Part shown: piece by piece, positions 27,574 to 37,194 of the stretch | Position numbering within the stretch: the first letter of the stretch is position 1 | How the letters are laid out: each line of letters opens with the position of its first letter | Made by a program: the position numbers and the translations under genes | The notes under the pieces: generated by a model | What the model was told of the DNA's origin: nothing | The model's input: only the letters and a program-made list of their open reading frames with translations | The model's database searches: none | Assembly: GCA_964648465.1 (NCBI GenBank) | Contig: CAZYMU010000016.1 | Location: 1 to 63,948 of the forward strand | Direction: 5' to 3' | DNA from: Aminicenans sp964648465 | GTDB taxonomy: Bacteria > Acidobacteriota > Aminicenantia > Aminicenantales > Aminicenantaceae | Length of the DNA: 63,948 nt

Positions 27574-27663
27574 GTAACATGATGATGTGATGCACCTCCT
27601 GCGGGAGTCGATAGTATGATAGACTACCCGCAAGGTCAAAAACTAAATTTTGGAGGTGCACAA
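27574..27663 (+). ncRNA. IS110-type left end with nested hairpins, candidate bridge-RNA region
   Basis: Directly before the IS110 transposase start lies a non-coding segment. TGCACCTCC (27591-27599) pairs with GGAGGTGCA (27652-27660). Inside it GCGGG-AGTC (27601-27609) pairs with GACT-A-CCCGC. A diverged second copy is on the minus strand at about 52661-52757, with pairing largely kept. IS110 elements encode a bridge RNA in such ends; that this segment is one is inference. Confidence 0.45.
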
Positions 27664-27750
27664 ATGAATTATATGGGAATTGACCATCACAAGCAATACT
27701 CACACATCACAATGCTTAATGAGAAGGGAAAAAAGCTCAAATCCGGAAGA
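27664..27750 (+). pseudogene. N-terminal stub of an IS110-family transposase
   Basis: The reading MNYMGIDHHKQYSHITMLNE followed by KGKKLKSGRVAN is the start of a DEDD transposase of the IS110 family (first catalytic Asp in GIDHHKQ). After about 29 residues the homology ends abruptly and the sequence continues in another frame as the tail of an M1 peptidase, so only the first tenth of the gene remains. Confidence 0.8.
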
Positions 27751-27891
27751 GTGGCAAATTACCGCTCAGCGCTGGATGTTCAAGCATCCTATGCCGGCTG
27801 ATTTTTTCCGCACCATGGAGGATGCCTCGGGAATGGATCTGGATTGGTTCTGGCGGGGTTGGTTCTTCGGTACCGACCATGTGAACTATAA
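27751..27891 (+). pseudogene. C-terminal fragment of an M1-family metallopeptidase
   Basis: In frame 27680 the reading AQRWMFKHPMPADFFRTMED followed by ASGMDLDWFWRGWFFGTDHV is the conserved near-C-terminal segment of secreted M1 aminopeptidase-like enzymes (no catalytic residues remain). It is cut on the left by the IS110 stub and on the right by the IS3 end at 27892. The rest of the gene is not in the window. Confidence 0.72.
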
Positions 27892-27966
27892 TGGTCTTGT
27901 CAATTCAGACCAAAATGGGTCGCAATTTAAGGTGTATCTTCTTACAATATAATAAGGAGGATACCA

Positions 27967-28260
27967 TTGAGAAAAAGAAAGACTTACGATGACAATTTTA
28001 AAGCGAGAGTAGCATTGGAAGCAATCAAAGGAGAAAGGACACTCTCGGAGATTGCCAGTCAGTTTGAGGTTCATCCCAATCAGATAACGAAATGGAAGAA
28101 ATAACTTTTAGAGAATGTCTCCAGTCTTTTTTCTAAGAAGAAAGATCCTAAGATTGAAGAGCTGAAAAGTTTGAACGAAGAGCTGTACAAGAAGATCGGA
28201 AAGCAGAACATCGAGCTTGAGTTTCTAAAAAAAAAGTACAAGCAAATCCATAGCCTGTAA
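27967..28260 (+). pseudogene. IS3 orfA with premature stop
   Basis: The TTG start at 27967 has a strong AAGGAGG. The reading RKRKTYDDNFKARVALEAIK followed by GERTLSEIASQFEVHPNQIT is the helix-turn-helix of IS3 OrfA. A TAA at 28102-28104 interrupts KWKK-LLENVSSLF, where relatives have a Gln codon; one base change explains it. The C-terminal leucine-zipper-like part (IEELKSLNEELYKKIGKQNI) is intact behind the stop. Confidence 0.82.
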
Positions 28261-28271
28261 AGAGGGAGTTT

Positions 28272-29048
28272 GTGGAAAAGGACAACCAGGAATTGAGTAT
28301 CCGGAGGCAGTGCGAGATTCTCTCTTTCAACCGGTCTTCTCTGTATTATGAACGGATCGGGTTGAGTGAGGAGGATCAGAGGATTCTTGATGAAATGGAT
28401 AAGGTTTACCTGGATTTCCCCGTTTATGGGAGCAGGAGGATGAGCCAGGAGTTGAAGCGCCGAGGATATAAAGTTGGCAAACACAAAGCCAGAAGTCTGA
28501 TGCGGATTCTTGGGGTAGAGGCGATCTATCCTTATCTTCTCCGGGATATTGAAATAGACAGGCCTGATATGGCGTGGGCGGCTGACATCACTTACATCCG
28601 GTTGAAGCATGGATTCGCATACCTGGTGGCGGTAATGGATATCTACAGCCGTTATATCATCTCCTGGCAAATTTCCAACACTCTGGAGACGGATTTCTGC
28701 TGTGAGGCTCTGCGGGAGGCTCTGGAAAGAGGAAACCCGGAGTATTTCAACATGGACCAGGGTTCACAGTTTACAAACCGGGATTTCACCTCGATTATCC
28801 ATTGAAAAAAGATAAAAATCAGTATGGACGGCAAAGGGCGTGTGATCGACATTATCTTCATAGAACAGTTCTGGAGAACTCTAAAGTATGAGGAGGTTTA
28901 TACTAAATCCTATGAGACGGTAGCAGAATGTATAGTAAACATCGGGGAATTTATTGGAAAATATAATCAAGAGAGGTTGCATCAATCCTTAGGGAAATAC
29001 GATACACCTTTCGAGGCTTATCTTCAGATGCAAATGGCTGTGGCATGA
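28272..29048 (+). pseudogene. IS3 orfB transposase (rve integrase core) with premature stop
   Basis: The DDE core is visible: first Asp in WAADITYI, second in FNMDQGSQFT, Glu in IEQFWRTLKYEEVY. A TGA at 28803-28805 splits the frame (SIIH-stop-KKIKISMDGKG), and both halves are in the same frame. A linker of about 20 residues that usually precedes IYPYLLR is missing (EAIYPYLLRD). Together with the orfA stop this shows the element is dead. Confidence 0.82.
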
Positions 29049-29104
29049 TCAAGGAAATACACCTAAAAAAAGATCCAATTTTGGTCTTGACAATTAGACC
29101 ACTT

Positions 29105-30205
29105 CATGGGGAGAGAAGGACTATAACTTGGCTGAAGAATGTGGAGCCTACGACATAATCGGTAAGCCAGTTTTTGTGAAGGAACCGTTGGCAAGCCCGA
29201 TGATAGAATATGATTTCCGGTTTAAGGGCCTTAGAGAATTTGTTGAAGCACGTGACCCCAAGCGCATTGGTGTAAATTTCAAGCTTACTCTGGGAAAGTG
29301 GGAGAACTACATAGACTTTGGAGGTGCACGAGATGGCCTATCGCATACAGATTACTTCCTGTTGGCTAAAGAGCTCGGTAATAAATATGCCAGCAGGCTG
29401 GTCTCGTCTGAATATGTGATAATGGATTACATTATTAATAAGGTGCCGAGCGAAATTAAACTACTTAAGAAAATTAGCATGGACAGAGTTGAACGTGCAA
29501 AAAAAGCTTTTTCTGAGATCGTGCCGGGCGAAACCAAAAGGCGCGATGCGAGAGTAACTGTCTTTCGCCGGACAAAGACAGGAGAATCACAAAGGGGAAG
29601 GGCTAGCGGCTTTGGCAGCGATAGGATCGAGCGAGGCGACATCGTTGGAGCACCAAGCCAGGGATTCTACGGCTATGTGCTCCGCGAAGGCGAGGCTGAG
29701 CCGCCTCCGGAAATCAAAAAGCTCTGGGCAGAATATCTGAAGATCGATAAGATTTTGGCAGAGACCATCAAGGCAGGACTTACTCCTCGTGAAATACAAA
29801 AAAAACTACAGGCGAAGATTCGAAGAGGAAGGGATTATTGTTAGGGATGATCAATTGCATATGGTTATCCCAAAGAACAATTTTCCGGTTTATTCTGCAG
29901 GTTTTGATCCTGAAAAAACGCACCTTAGTATCGACTGCCATGGCATGATGAAAGGAGCGCGTGAGAGGCCGGAAGAGAATTATTTTGACCCCAGGATTAG
30001 TTCTTATGGTCCGACATGGACATGGGATATACCGCTCCCACCCAACCATCTCTTTGTTTTGGAATACTTTTTCTATATACCATCGCCAGGCCCCGAAGGC
30101 AAGGACCAGTATTTATTCTGGTGGGATCATGAGCAGGCGATTGCCACCGAAAGTGGAGTCAAGTATTTATCTCCACCCCAAAAGGAGTTTTATCTCATTA
30201 AATAA
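29105..30205 (+). pseudogene. M24-family (Xaa-Pro-type) peptidase, truncated and frameshifted
   Basis: The first part (to about 29820) includes EYDFRFKGLREFVEARDPKR and the linker GLTPREIQKKLQAKI. The reading then goes on one frame over as EEEGIIVRDDQLHMVIPK, GFDPEKTHLSIDCHG, YGPTWTWDIPLPPNHLFVLE and ATESGVKYLSPPQKEFYLIK. This is the C-terminal creatinase/prolidase-like end of a secreted M24-type protein. The frame change at about 29815-29825 (RRGRD versus EEEGI) fits a one-base indel. The N-terminus is cut by the IS3 element, and no normal start exists. Open reading frames on either side of the shift are therefore not separate genes. Confidence 0.72.
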
Positions 30206-30385
30206 GATTTGCAACTCGTACAGAGCTAGAAAAAATCTCCTAAAAGTGGTACATTCTTTAGGTTCAAATCGAACAGAATCATACCATCTTTTCAACAATT
30301 TTCAACATTTTCTGTCACACCAGTTGCACACGGGGAGAAATCCATATCCGGATCGAATCCAACGATAAAAACTGATCTCAAGTGC

Positions 30386-32968
30386 TCAATAAAACAGAGA
30401 ATTGAAAACAAACTTAAAAGTGCCGTGAGCCTGGGCTCTATGGATAGGCTTAAACCCGAAGAGCAAAACACTCCCTTGTCCCAGAGGACATTCAACCAAT
30501 GCGTCTTTGCCAAGGATTCGTTCTTTGTTTAAGGCTATGCCGGAGAGAGATTCAATATTATGTGGATAGGACACAATTCTTTCTCCTTTTTCTACGATAA
30601 AAGCAGGATTGAAATAGTTAAAAATAACTCTTTGTGCATCCATTCCGAAACCCACCGGATGGGTATTATTGACTTGGGCATTCATTAATGCTCCGGGACA
30701 AAAAAATTCATCCTTAAAATTCTCCGGCGGACTGGGATCTTCGAATCCTTCTCTCAAGTATTGATAGTCGATAATATTCTTCACAGGAAGATCGAAGAAT
30801 TTGATAATACTATCGACAGATTCGAAGATAGAGATTAGTCTTCCACCTTTCTCCACAAACTCTTTCAAAGACAAAAGTCCTTTTTCTCCTATGCCCCCCA
30901 CATAAGGATCAGGGATTTCTCCTTCCTTTCTCCCTTCAAGTAATGCTTTTTCTGACATACTGGGCAAGATGATATGGCTGTAATTTTCGTACAAATTCCC
31001 GGATTTTATGTCGGCATTATGAAGAAGCGTATACTGGAATTCAAACTGATCCAGTGTCCATCTTAACCATCCTTCATCCTTATTCGGAATCCATGATTGG
31101 TAAATACCGACTTGAGATTTTACAAGAGAATATCGTTCAACGCTCGGTTCTTTGTCATGGGCATAAACGCGGATTCCCAAATCTTTGATAAGTGTTGATA
31201 AACCTGTACGGTCTAAGTCGTTTGCTGCGACAACAACTGCCCCTGGAGTAAAGCTCCTGCCCTCCAGATCAAATGCCTCTTTTGTGTAGCTGCATTTTAT
31301 GCCTTTATTCAGCAGACGATTGATAAGCATAGATTCATTATTCGTTCTGTTAGAAAATAGAAAATATTTAGATCCGTCGCCCTGTAATCTGCCGGAAGGT
31401 GTTTTCATTTCCTTCAACAGCTTAGTTTCTGCCTCAAAAGGCTTCTCGATTTCCACTGCCTCTACTCCCATTTGAAGCGGTAATGTCCATGCAATCTCGT
31501 CTCTCGGAAGCTCTGGAATCCCATCATTCAAGATCAAAGGATAAGGTTTAACCTCCATTAAATCTTTAATATGTGCTCTGTAGGGTTGTGCTAAGGGAAT
31601 GATGAATGTGTTAGCGGGATATTCGGTTTTATCTGCTATGAACGGTTTTTGAGCTTGACATATCTCAGCTCCTCCCTTTTGCAGGATTTCAAGCATTTTA
31701 TAGGTTGTCGGAAGGTCATTCTGTTCGGAGGGCACGACATAGGCATAGGGAGATTCATTTTTTCCTTTCTCTATCTGCCTTCGGGCGAATAAAGCGTAAT
31801 TCGATAAATATCTACTTTTATCTTTTGTTATTGTTTGAAGAAATGAAAAGGCAACGATCTCTTCATAGTCAATAATGTCCCGTATTCTCCACCAGCCTCC
31901 CTGCCAGGGCTCTAGATAATTTGTTTGAATGCCAGTACCGCGAATGCCTTTTCCCTCGATTTTGATCTTTTCTATTTCTATAAAAAGTGGCGAAGCAATA
32001 TTTACACTCGCTGCTTCAGAGAGAATCCCCATCGCGTTATGTCGCACAGGTACAGAACGGCAACCCATTCCTCTCCAAAGCTCAAAATTCCAATTTGTTG
32101 CGACACCGGTTTTTCCAGCTTTTGTTAAACCGGCAGCCGCATGGTTTGCCAGAAGGTTGAGTTCTCTTAAAAGCAGCGGATCAATATTAGGATTAACAGG
32201 ATCATAGAAAGGAGGGATGAAAAGTCGAGGCCCATGAGTCCGCATCTGATGGACATCGTAAACAAGCAAAGGAAACCAGTCTTTATAGAGAACTTTAGTC
32301 ACAATCTGTGTCTCTTTTTGTGAAAGCATGAACCAGTCTCGATTGTTATCATGACCGACATAGTGGTGGTACAACCTGGGAAGAGGGCTTTTCTCGAAAG
32401 GTGTTCCCAAATTCTGAAAGTACCAATTACTGACGATGTCGATGCCATCAGGATTCAGCGAAGGAACGAGCAAAAGAACAATATTATCTAGAATCTGTTG
32501 GGTCATACTGGTTTCATCTGTAGCCAATTTATATGCCAGCTCCATTGACATCTGAGACGCAGCGATTTCGGAGGAATGGAGTGAACAGGAGATAAATACA
32601 ACCGCTCTGCCCTTTTTCACCAACTCTTCTTGTTCCGTAGGACTAAGGTTTCGCGGATCATGAAGTCTTTTCTGAATATGTTTTAATTCATCTAGATTAT
32701 TTAAGTTTTCGGGTGAGCTTATCACTGCCATAATGAATTTACGGTCAAGTGTGGTTCTTTCAAGATCGATGACTTTGACCCGGGGAGAAGCAGAAGAAAG
32801 TTTATCAAAATATTCTAGAATCTGTGTCCAATTTGCTAGTTTATAATCCTCTCCTACCTTAAAACCCAGCACCTCGTCCGGAGGAGGAATGTTTTCGATT
32901 GTGGAATAGTTATAACCAACGAGAAAATAAAAAAGAACAAATAAAAGAGCAATCCTTTGCCATCGCAT
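30386..32968 (-). CDS. Secreted M14-family zinc carboxypeptidase
   Basis: An 860-residue exported enzyme (signal at 1-20). The peptidase domain has the zinc site HSSE (in SCSLHSSEIAASQM), LNPDGIDIVSNWY, HHYVGHDNNRDWF with the Arg of the substrate site, the third zinc ligand in YDVHQM, and SEAASVN, where the general-base Glu is expected. This is the M14-like peptidase of large secreted bacterial proteins. The C-terminal 400 residues (Class-I-glutamine-amidotransferase-like fold, FLFSNRTNNES onward) are typical of the subgroup. AAGGAGA precedes the ATG. It likely shortens peptides outside the cell or in the periplasm, in line with the neighbouring TonB receptor and aminopeptidase. Confidence 0.88.
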   Translation of the reverse strand: MRWQRIALLFVLFYFLVGYNYSTIENIPPPDEVLGFKVGEDYKLANWTQILEYFDKLSSASPRVKVIDLERTTLDRKFIMAVISSPENLNNLDELKHIQKRLHDPRNLSPTEQEELVKKGRAVVFISCSLHSSEIAASQMSMELAYKLATDETSMTQQILDNIVLLLVPSLNPDGIDIVSNWYFQNLGTPFEKSPLPRLYHHYVGHDNNRDWFMLSQKETQIVTKVLYKDWFPLLVYDVHQMRTHGPRLFIPPFYDPVNPNIDPLLLRELNLLANHAAAGLTKAGKTGVATNWNFELWRGMGCRSVPVRHNAMGILSEAASVNIASPLFIEIEKIKIEGKGIRGTGIQTNYLEPWQGGWWRIRDIIDYEEIVAFSFLQTITKDKSRYLSNYALFARRQIEKGKNESPYAYVVPSEQNDLPTTYKMLEILQKGGAEICQAQKPFIADKTEYPANTFIIPLAQPYRAHIKDLMEVKPYPLILNDGIPELPRDEIAWTLPLQMGVEAVEIEKPFEAETKLLKEMKTPSGRLQGDGSKYFLFSNRTNNESMLINRLLNKGIKCSYTKEAFDLEGRSFTPGAVVVAANDLDRTGLSTLIKDLGIRVYAHDKEPSVERYSLVKSQVGIYQSWIPNKDEGWLRWTLDQFEFQYTLLHNADIKSGNLYENYSHIILPSMSEKALLEGRKEGEIPDPYVGGIGEKGLLSLKEFVEKGGRLISIFESVDSIIKFFDLPVKNIIDYQYLREGFEDPSPPENFKDEFFCPGALMNAQVNNTHPVGFGMDAQRVIFNYFNPAFIVEKGERIVSYPHNIESLSGIALNKERILGKDALVECPLGQGSVLLFGFKPIHRAQAHGTFKFVFNSLFY

Positions 32969-33022
32969 TATAGATCTCCTTCAATATTAATAAGCTCTAT
33001 TGTAACGAAAATTCTATTGAAC

Positions 33023-33049
33023 AAAAAAAAGGGAGGCGTATAGCCTCCC
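33023..33049 (-). terminator. Intrinsic terminator of the TonB receptor gene
   Basis: GGGAGGC (33031-33037) and GCCTCCC (33043-33049) pair around GTATA. On the minus strand a run of eight T follows (33030-33023). Confidence 0.9.
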
Positions 33050-33076
33050 TCCATTCTAACATCGACGCTACAGCAA

Positions 33077-35860
33077 CTAAAACGTAAATTTGATGCCCAA
33101 TCTTATCAATCGCGGAGAAAGAATAGCTGTTGGGTCCCCAAAAATATAGTTGTCATTACTGGATATAGATTGTACTGCAGTGGCATCATTATTGTTGAAT
33201 ACATTAAAAAGATCGATCAGAATTCCTAATCGAGCTATGTTGTTTGGCAGATGGAATGATTTCTCCAGTCGAAAATCAAGAAGAAATTGGCTAGGCAGGC
33301 CCTGAGAGCCCTTTATCTCCGCAAACATCTCTTCATCTCCCTGCTCCAGATCCAATCCTAAATCGCCACTGTCGATGGTTCTCGTGAACCTCTGCCCTGA
33401 CCAATATCTGAAATAACTGCTGATATTGATATCCCATGGTCCTATCCAAGATCCAGTCAGTTTAAACTGGTGGCGCCTTTCTGTTTCCAACCGACCCAAG
33501 GCATTGATGTGCGCGTTCTGATTGTTGAACAAGTCATTTGCAAGTTCATTCTCACCCATTGTCAAACCAATCAATCCTCTCGAATTTGCATAAACATAAG
33601 TTGCCACAAACATCCAATTGTTCGAAAATCTTTTATTGAGCGAAATTTCAACACCGTCATAATCTCGATTTAGGCTGGGAGGATTCGTGATGTATAAGGA
33701 TTCAGGAATCGAATCATCAATGACTTCATAAAATGTGATGGTTTCGCCTGAATAGGGGTCCACTGTTGTGACCGGCTGATAGTTATTCCAGACAAGCTCA
33801 CCTCTATTTATTGCGTCCTCATCAACTTTGCTCAAATCCACATCATCCATGATGTTTCTATCCCATTTTCTGATATATCTTAAAGAAATACTAAGGTGTT
33901 TTACGATTTCCCTCTCAATACCTATCGTCAGCTCATCAAGATAAGGAACCTTGATGTTAGGGTTTATTGATTTATCCGCGCCACCGCTAATGCTATAAAC
34001 TCCCCGGTCGAGGTTTAAAGACCAATCTGGATTTAGACGGTATCTCCATTCCATTTGATCGTTCGGATTCATTTCGTCAATCCACGTTGTGATCCCACGG
34101 ACAAAGTATCTTGCGAATGATGCCTTAATGACGGTCTTCCCGTCACCTGTAATGTCATAAACCGCGCCAACCCTGGGCGACAGAGTATTCCAGCTAATAA
34201 CATCTATTCGCGCTGGAACCCTGGGATCGATCGTTATATCACCAAATGTCAACGGTTCTCTGTCTTGTCCTTGTGGCGGTATGAATCCTTCCTGATGGTC
34301 GAATCTTAATCCCAAATTTACAGCCAGTTTTGATAACGGTTGCCATGCATCCTGAATGTAAAGCCCAAAACTGTTTTGGCGTTCTTTCCTGTGATAATCA
34401 TCTCGAAACCTTACCTCATAGGGAGCGCCTTTTCTTGTATAGATATAGGGGCCATAGCCTCTATCATCTCTTGAAAATTGCATATCTCTATCCGTATAGA
34501 TATATTCGAACATTCCGCCCGCTTTGAACTCATGGCTCCCTGCCATGTCGTCAACAAAATAAGTCGTGTTTGCAAAAACGCCCCATCTTTCTTTGGCATA
34601 ATCGCTGTCATAGCCATATCCAATGTAGTAATAACGGAGATCGCGGTCATAATAGCGGGGCAAGCCACTTTTAGACCAGCTCTTCAGGTGGTTGTTGTAG
34701 TAGCCGAATTTTAAATTCATCATCAAATTGTTTGTAAAAACACGCATATAATTCATGTTGAGGACATAAACGGGAACCGAGCGATCTCTTGTTGCCTCAA
34801 CAGTCCGGTTATAGCTTGATCCCTGATGATCATATTTATTGTTCCGTGCATTAAAATTCAATGTGAACTTATCCTTAGGATTAAGTTGAAATGTCAACTT
34901 TATAAAGCCGTAGATCTTGTCATTTCCGACAGGCAGATTATCCTCCTGATCCCAGGGATATCCGGAAATGTATTCTTCCCTATTTGTATATTCAGCATTT
35001 CCAAAAAACCACAATTTGTCTTTGATTATCGGTCCCCCTATATTGAACACTCCTGTAGAATCATGATTGAAGCCAGTTTCTGTCCCTTCGAATGGTGTTC
35101 CTTGCGTATTGTCGGATTGAAGCGAGTTGTTGATAAAATAAAATTCTCCGGAGCCGCTGAATTCATTTCCTCCTGATTTCGATACAACATTGACGACAGC
35201 GCCTCTTGATGCTCCGTATTCTGCAGTCAATCCTCCTGTTTGTATAGAAATTTCATCCACCATTCCTAAACTTATAATGTTATCCATCGTTCCATGGAAA
35301 GGATCTGATACATTAACTCCGTCAAGATTCATCACATTTTCCCTCTCAGAGCTACCATGGGCTGTTTCACCGACCATGCCCGGTGCATGCTTGACAACAT
35401 CCACAATTTCTCGAGGAGTAGGAACCGTTGTAAGAAATTCAGTCGTAAAAACTGTCGTAAGTGAGGTTGTCTGGACATCCAGCGTTGGTGTTTCTCCTCT
35501 AACAACAACCTCTTCTTCAAGTGTTTTTTGCGTGAGCGTCACATTAAGATTTGTTACAAGTCCCACGTTAACTCTGATATTTTCATATGTGAGCTCGTTA
35601 AAAACATCCATCTCGAACCTTATCGTATAGACTCCAGGAGAAAGAGCAGGAAACCGGAAAAATCCCCTTCTGTTCGTAATCGTTGTCATCTGAGGCAGGA
35701 TTAGAGCAGGTGAACTGATAGTTACGGTTACTCCAGGCAAAGGTAAATCTTCTGTATCCTTGACTCTCCCGCTCATGCTTCCGGTCTCTTCGACTTGAGA
35801 AAAACCGAATGCACAAATCAACATAATTCCAAACACAATAATATTGATTTTTTTAACCAT
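33077..35860 (-). CDS. TonB-dependent receptor with carboxypeptidase-regulatory domain
   Basis: A 927-residue outer-membrane receptor: signal peptide (1-21), regulatory-like domain GSMSGRVKDTEDLPLPGVTV to YTIRFEMDVF (about 27-105), plug with NLDGVNVSDPF and VVNVVSKSGGNEFSGS, and the barrel to the terminal KFTF. AGGAGG precedes the ATG. It is related to but clearly distinct from the receptor at 14470, being shorter with other loops. It lies next to the M14 peptidase, and on the other side an aminopeptidase and a symporter are divergently transcribed. Uptake of peptides is therefore the likely role; this is inferred from neighbours. Confidence 0.92.
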   Translation of the reverse strand: MVKKINIIVFGIMLICAFGFSQVEETGSMSGRVKDTEDLPLPGVTVTISSPALILPQMTTITNRRGFFRFPALSPGVYTIRFEMDVFNELTYENIRVNVGLVTNLNVTLTQKTLEEEVVVRGETPTLDVQTTSLTTVFTTEFLTTVPTPREIVDVVKHAPGMVGETAHGSSERENVMNLDGVNVSDPFHGTMDNIISLGMVDEISIQTGGLTAEYGASRGAVVNVVSKSGGNEFSGSGEFYFINNSLQSDNTQGTPFEGTETGFNHDSTGVFNIGGPIIKDKLWFFGNAEYTNREEYISGYPWDQEDNLPVGNDKIYGFIKLTFQLNPKDKFTLNFNARNNKYDHQGSSYNRTVEATRDRSVPVYVLNMNYMRVFTNNLMMNLKFGYYNNHLKSWSKSGLPRYYDRDLRYYYIGYGYDSDYAKERWGVFANTTYFVDDMAGSHEFKAGGMFEYIYTDRDMQFSRDDRGYGPYIYTRKGAPYEVRFRDDYHRKERQNSFGLYIQDAWQPLSKLAVNLGLRFDHQEGFIPPQGQDREPLTFGDITIDPRVPARIDVISWNTLSPRVGAVYDITGDGKTVIKASFARYFVRGITTWIDEMNPNDQMEWRYRLNPDWSLNLDRGVYSISGGADKSINPNIKVPYLDELTIGIEREIVKHLSISLRYIRKWDRNIMDDVDLSKVDEDAINRGELVWNNYQPVTTVDPYSGETITFYEVIDDSIPESLYITNPPSLNRDYDGVEISLNKRFSNNWMFVATYVYANSRGLIGLTMGENELANDLFNNQNAHINALGRLETERRHQFKLTGSWIGPWDINISSYFRYWSGQRFTRTIDSGDLGLDLEQGDEEMFAEIKGSQGLPSQFLLDFRLEKSFHLPNNIARLGILIDLFNVFNNNDATAVQSISSNDNYIFGDPTAILSPRLIRLGIKFTF

Positions 35861-36204
35861 TTTAACACCTCCTAAGAAAATGATAGAAAATATTTATCCG
35901 ATTCAATCCACCCTTCCAGTCACCGCTCCAGTCATTAAGGATAATATATAATATATCATATTATCTAATATAATATAGAATAATATAAATTGCAAGATAT
36001 TTTTAATTCCATTAAACTATTTAATATCAATATGTTACACTCTTCACTTTTATTGTTCAAAATTAATAATAGAGTTTTGCCAATTATTTGCTTTTATATT
36101 TTTATGTTTTTTGCTATAATATTGAGATTATGGATTAGCATTATTTTTAATACAGCCATTAAAAATAATTTCTTTCATAAATATAAGGACAGAGGGAGTT
36201 ATAT
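35861..36204. other. AT-rich divergent intergenic region
   Basis: 344 bases, very AT-rich, between the TonB receptor (minus) and the aminopeptidase (plus). It must hold both promoters. Many alternating TATAAT-like words make -10 calls ambiguous, so none is named. No gene or RNA was recognised; a GntR operator could lie here, as the regulator gene is 2 kb downstream. Confidence 0.5.
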
Positions 36205-37176
36205 ATGCATGAAATTCAAATGATAAAAGGCGCGTTAAAATTGTTAAATGTTTGTGCTGCAGTAAAACCTGAAGAAGAAGTGCTTATCATTGCTGATTAC
36301 AACATGGAAAAGATCGGAAAAACAATTGCTTCCGCTACGTACCAAATAGGAGCTGAGCCGGTGCTCGTCTATTTGGTTCCAAGAAGAACGGACGGCCAGG
36401 AACCGCCAAAGTCAGTGGCAACCGCATTGAAACAAAGTAGCGTATTTTTGGCCCCTGTTAGCAAATCAATCACTCATACAAAAGCTGTCAAGGAAGCAGT
36501 GCAAAATGGATCGAGAGGTCTGATGCTCACGCAATTTCGTGATGATATGCTTGTATATGGAGGTATCGAAGCTGATTTTCATAGCATAGCGCCTACATGT
36601 AAAGCTTTAGCGAAAAAGTTTGAAAAAGGAAAAACTGTTCATCTTACAACTCAAAAAGGAACCGACATAAAAATGGATATCACTGGCAGACGTGGTAATT
36701 CTTTGACATGTATTGTCAAACCTGGCCAGTTCTCTCCTGTGCCTAATATAGAAGCAAATGTTTCGCCGGTTGAAGGATCGGCTAACGGAAAGCTTATTAT
36801 AGACGCCAGTATTCCTTACATTGGAATAGGAACAATCGAAAGTCCAATAGCAGTTGAAGTCAAAGAAGGATTGATCCAATCCATAAATGGAGGAAAACAA
36901 GCGAAAGAACTTTCTGATAATCTTGAAGCATTAAAAGATCCTATGGTTTTTAATATCGCAGAGCTAGGGATCGGGCTAAATCCTCATTCCCGGTTGACTG
37001 GCTGCATGCTCGATGATGAGGGAGTTCTCAAAACAGCACACATCGGTATTGGTACAAATATTACACTAGGAGGAAACATCAAAGCTTCGTGCCATTATGA
37101 TTTACTCCTTTGGAATCCCACAGTGAATATTGATGGCGAGATTGTCATCCAAGACGGAGACATAACAGCAGCTTAA
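36205..37176 (+). CDS. M29-like leucyl aminopeptidase family protein
   Basis: A 323-residue cytoplasmic protein without signal peptide. It has the M29/NicX-type fold pattern: LLNVCAAVKPEEEVLIIADY, GAEPVLVYLVPRRTDGQEPP, then KGTDIKMDITGR and, near the end, ELGIGLNPHSRLTGCMLDDE with KTAHIGIGTN, where metal ligands (Glu, His) of the family sit. Relatives are annotated as aminopeptidases or, for NicX, as dihydroxypyridine dioxygenases; peptidase activity is the better guess because of the neighbours. GGGAG precedes the ATG. The symporter gene follows after 18 bp, suggesting an operon. Confidence 0.72.
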   Translation: MHEIQMIKGALKLLNVCAAVKPEEEVLIIADYNMEKIGKTIASATYQIGAEPVLVYLVPRRTDGQEPPKSVATALKQSSVFLAPVSKSITHTKAVKEAVQNGSRGLMLTQFRDDMLVYGGIEADFHSIAPTCKALAKKFEKGKTVHLTTQKGTDIKMDITGRRGNSLTCIVKPGQFSPVPNIEANVSPVEGSANGKLIIDASIPYIGIGTIESPIAVEVKEGLIQSINGGKQAKELSDNLEALKDPMVFNIAELGIGLNPHSRLTGCMLDDEGVLKTAHIGIGTNITLGGNIKASCHYDLLLWNPTVNIDGEIVIQDGDITAA

Positions 37177-37194
37177 ATAAAGATAATCCCTCTC

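Larger units (their letters stand above)
27892..29101 (+). mobile_element. IS3-family element, decayed
   Basis: Imperfect inverted ends: left TGGTCTTGTCAATTCAGACC (from 27892) and right, read as complement, TGGTCTAATTGTCAAGACC (ending 29101), both running into CAAAAT. The element holds orfA and orfB, each broken by one stop codon. No target duplication is visible. Different genes lie on the two sides (M1 tail left, M24 remnant right), so a deletion or recombination at the element probably removed what lay between. Confidence 0.78.

Noticed and set aside
28080..28670. 196-residue open frame on the minus strand across the IS3 orfB
   Set aside because: It is antisense to orfB, which has clear rve motifs; the antisense reading has no recognisable domain or ribosome-binding site.
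28803..28805. In-frame TGA in IS3 orfB as possible selenocysteine or stop read-through
   Set aside because: orfA has an unrelated TAA as well and orfB lacks a linker; simple decay explains all three. No SECIS-like hairpin was seen.
30206..30385. Possible gene between the M24 remnant and the M14 gene
   Set aside because: Short frames only, none with recognisable motifs; probably degenerate intergenic sequence.
35936..35990. AT-rich alternating run as a repeat or origin element
   Set aside because: It is low-complexity sequence without DnaA-box-like words; it resembles the AT-rich targets used by the IS4 element but nothing more can be supported.
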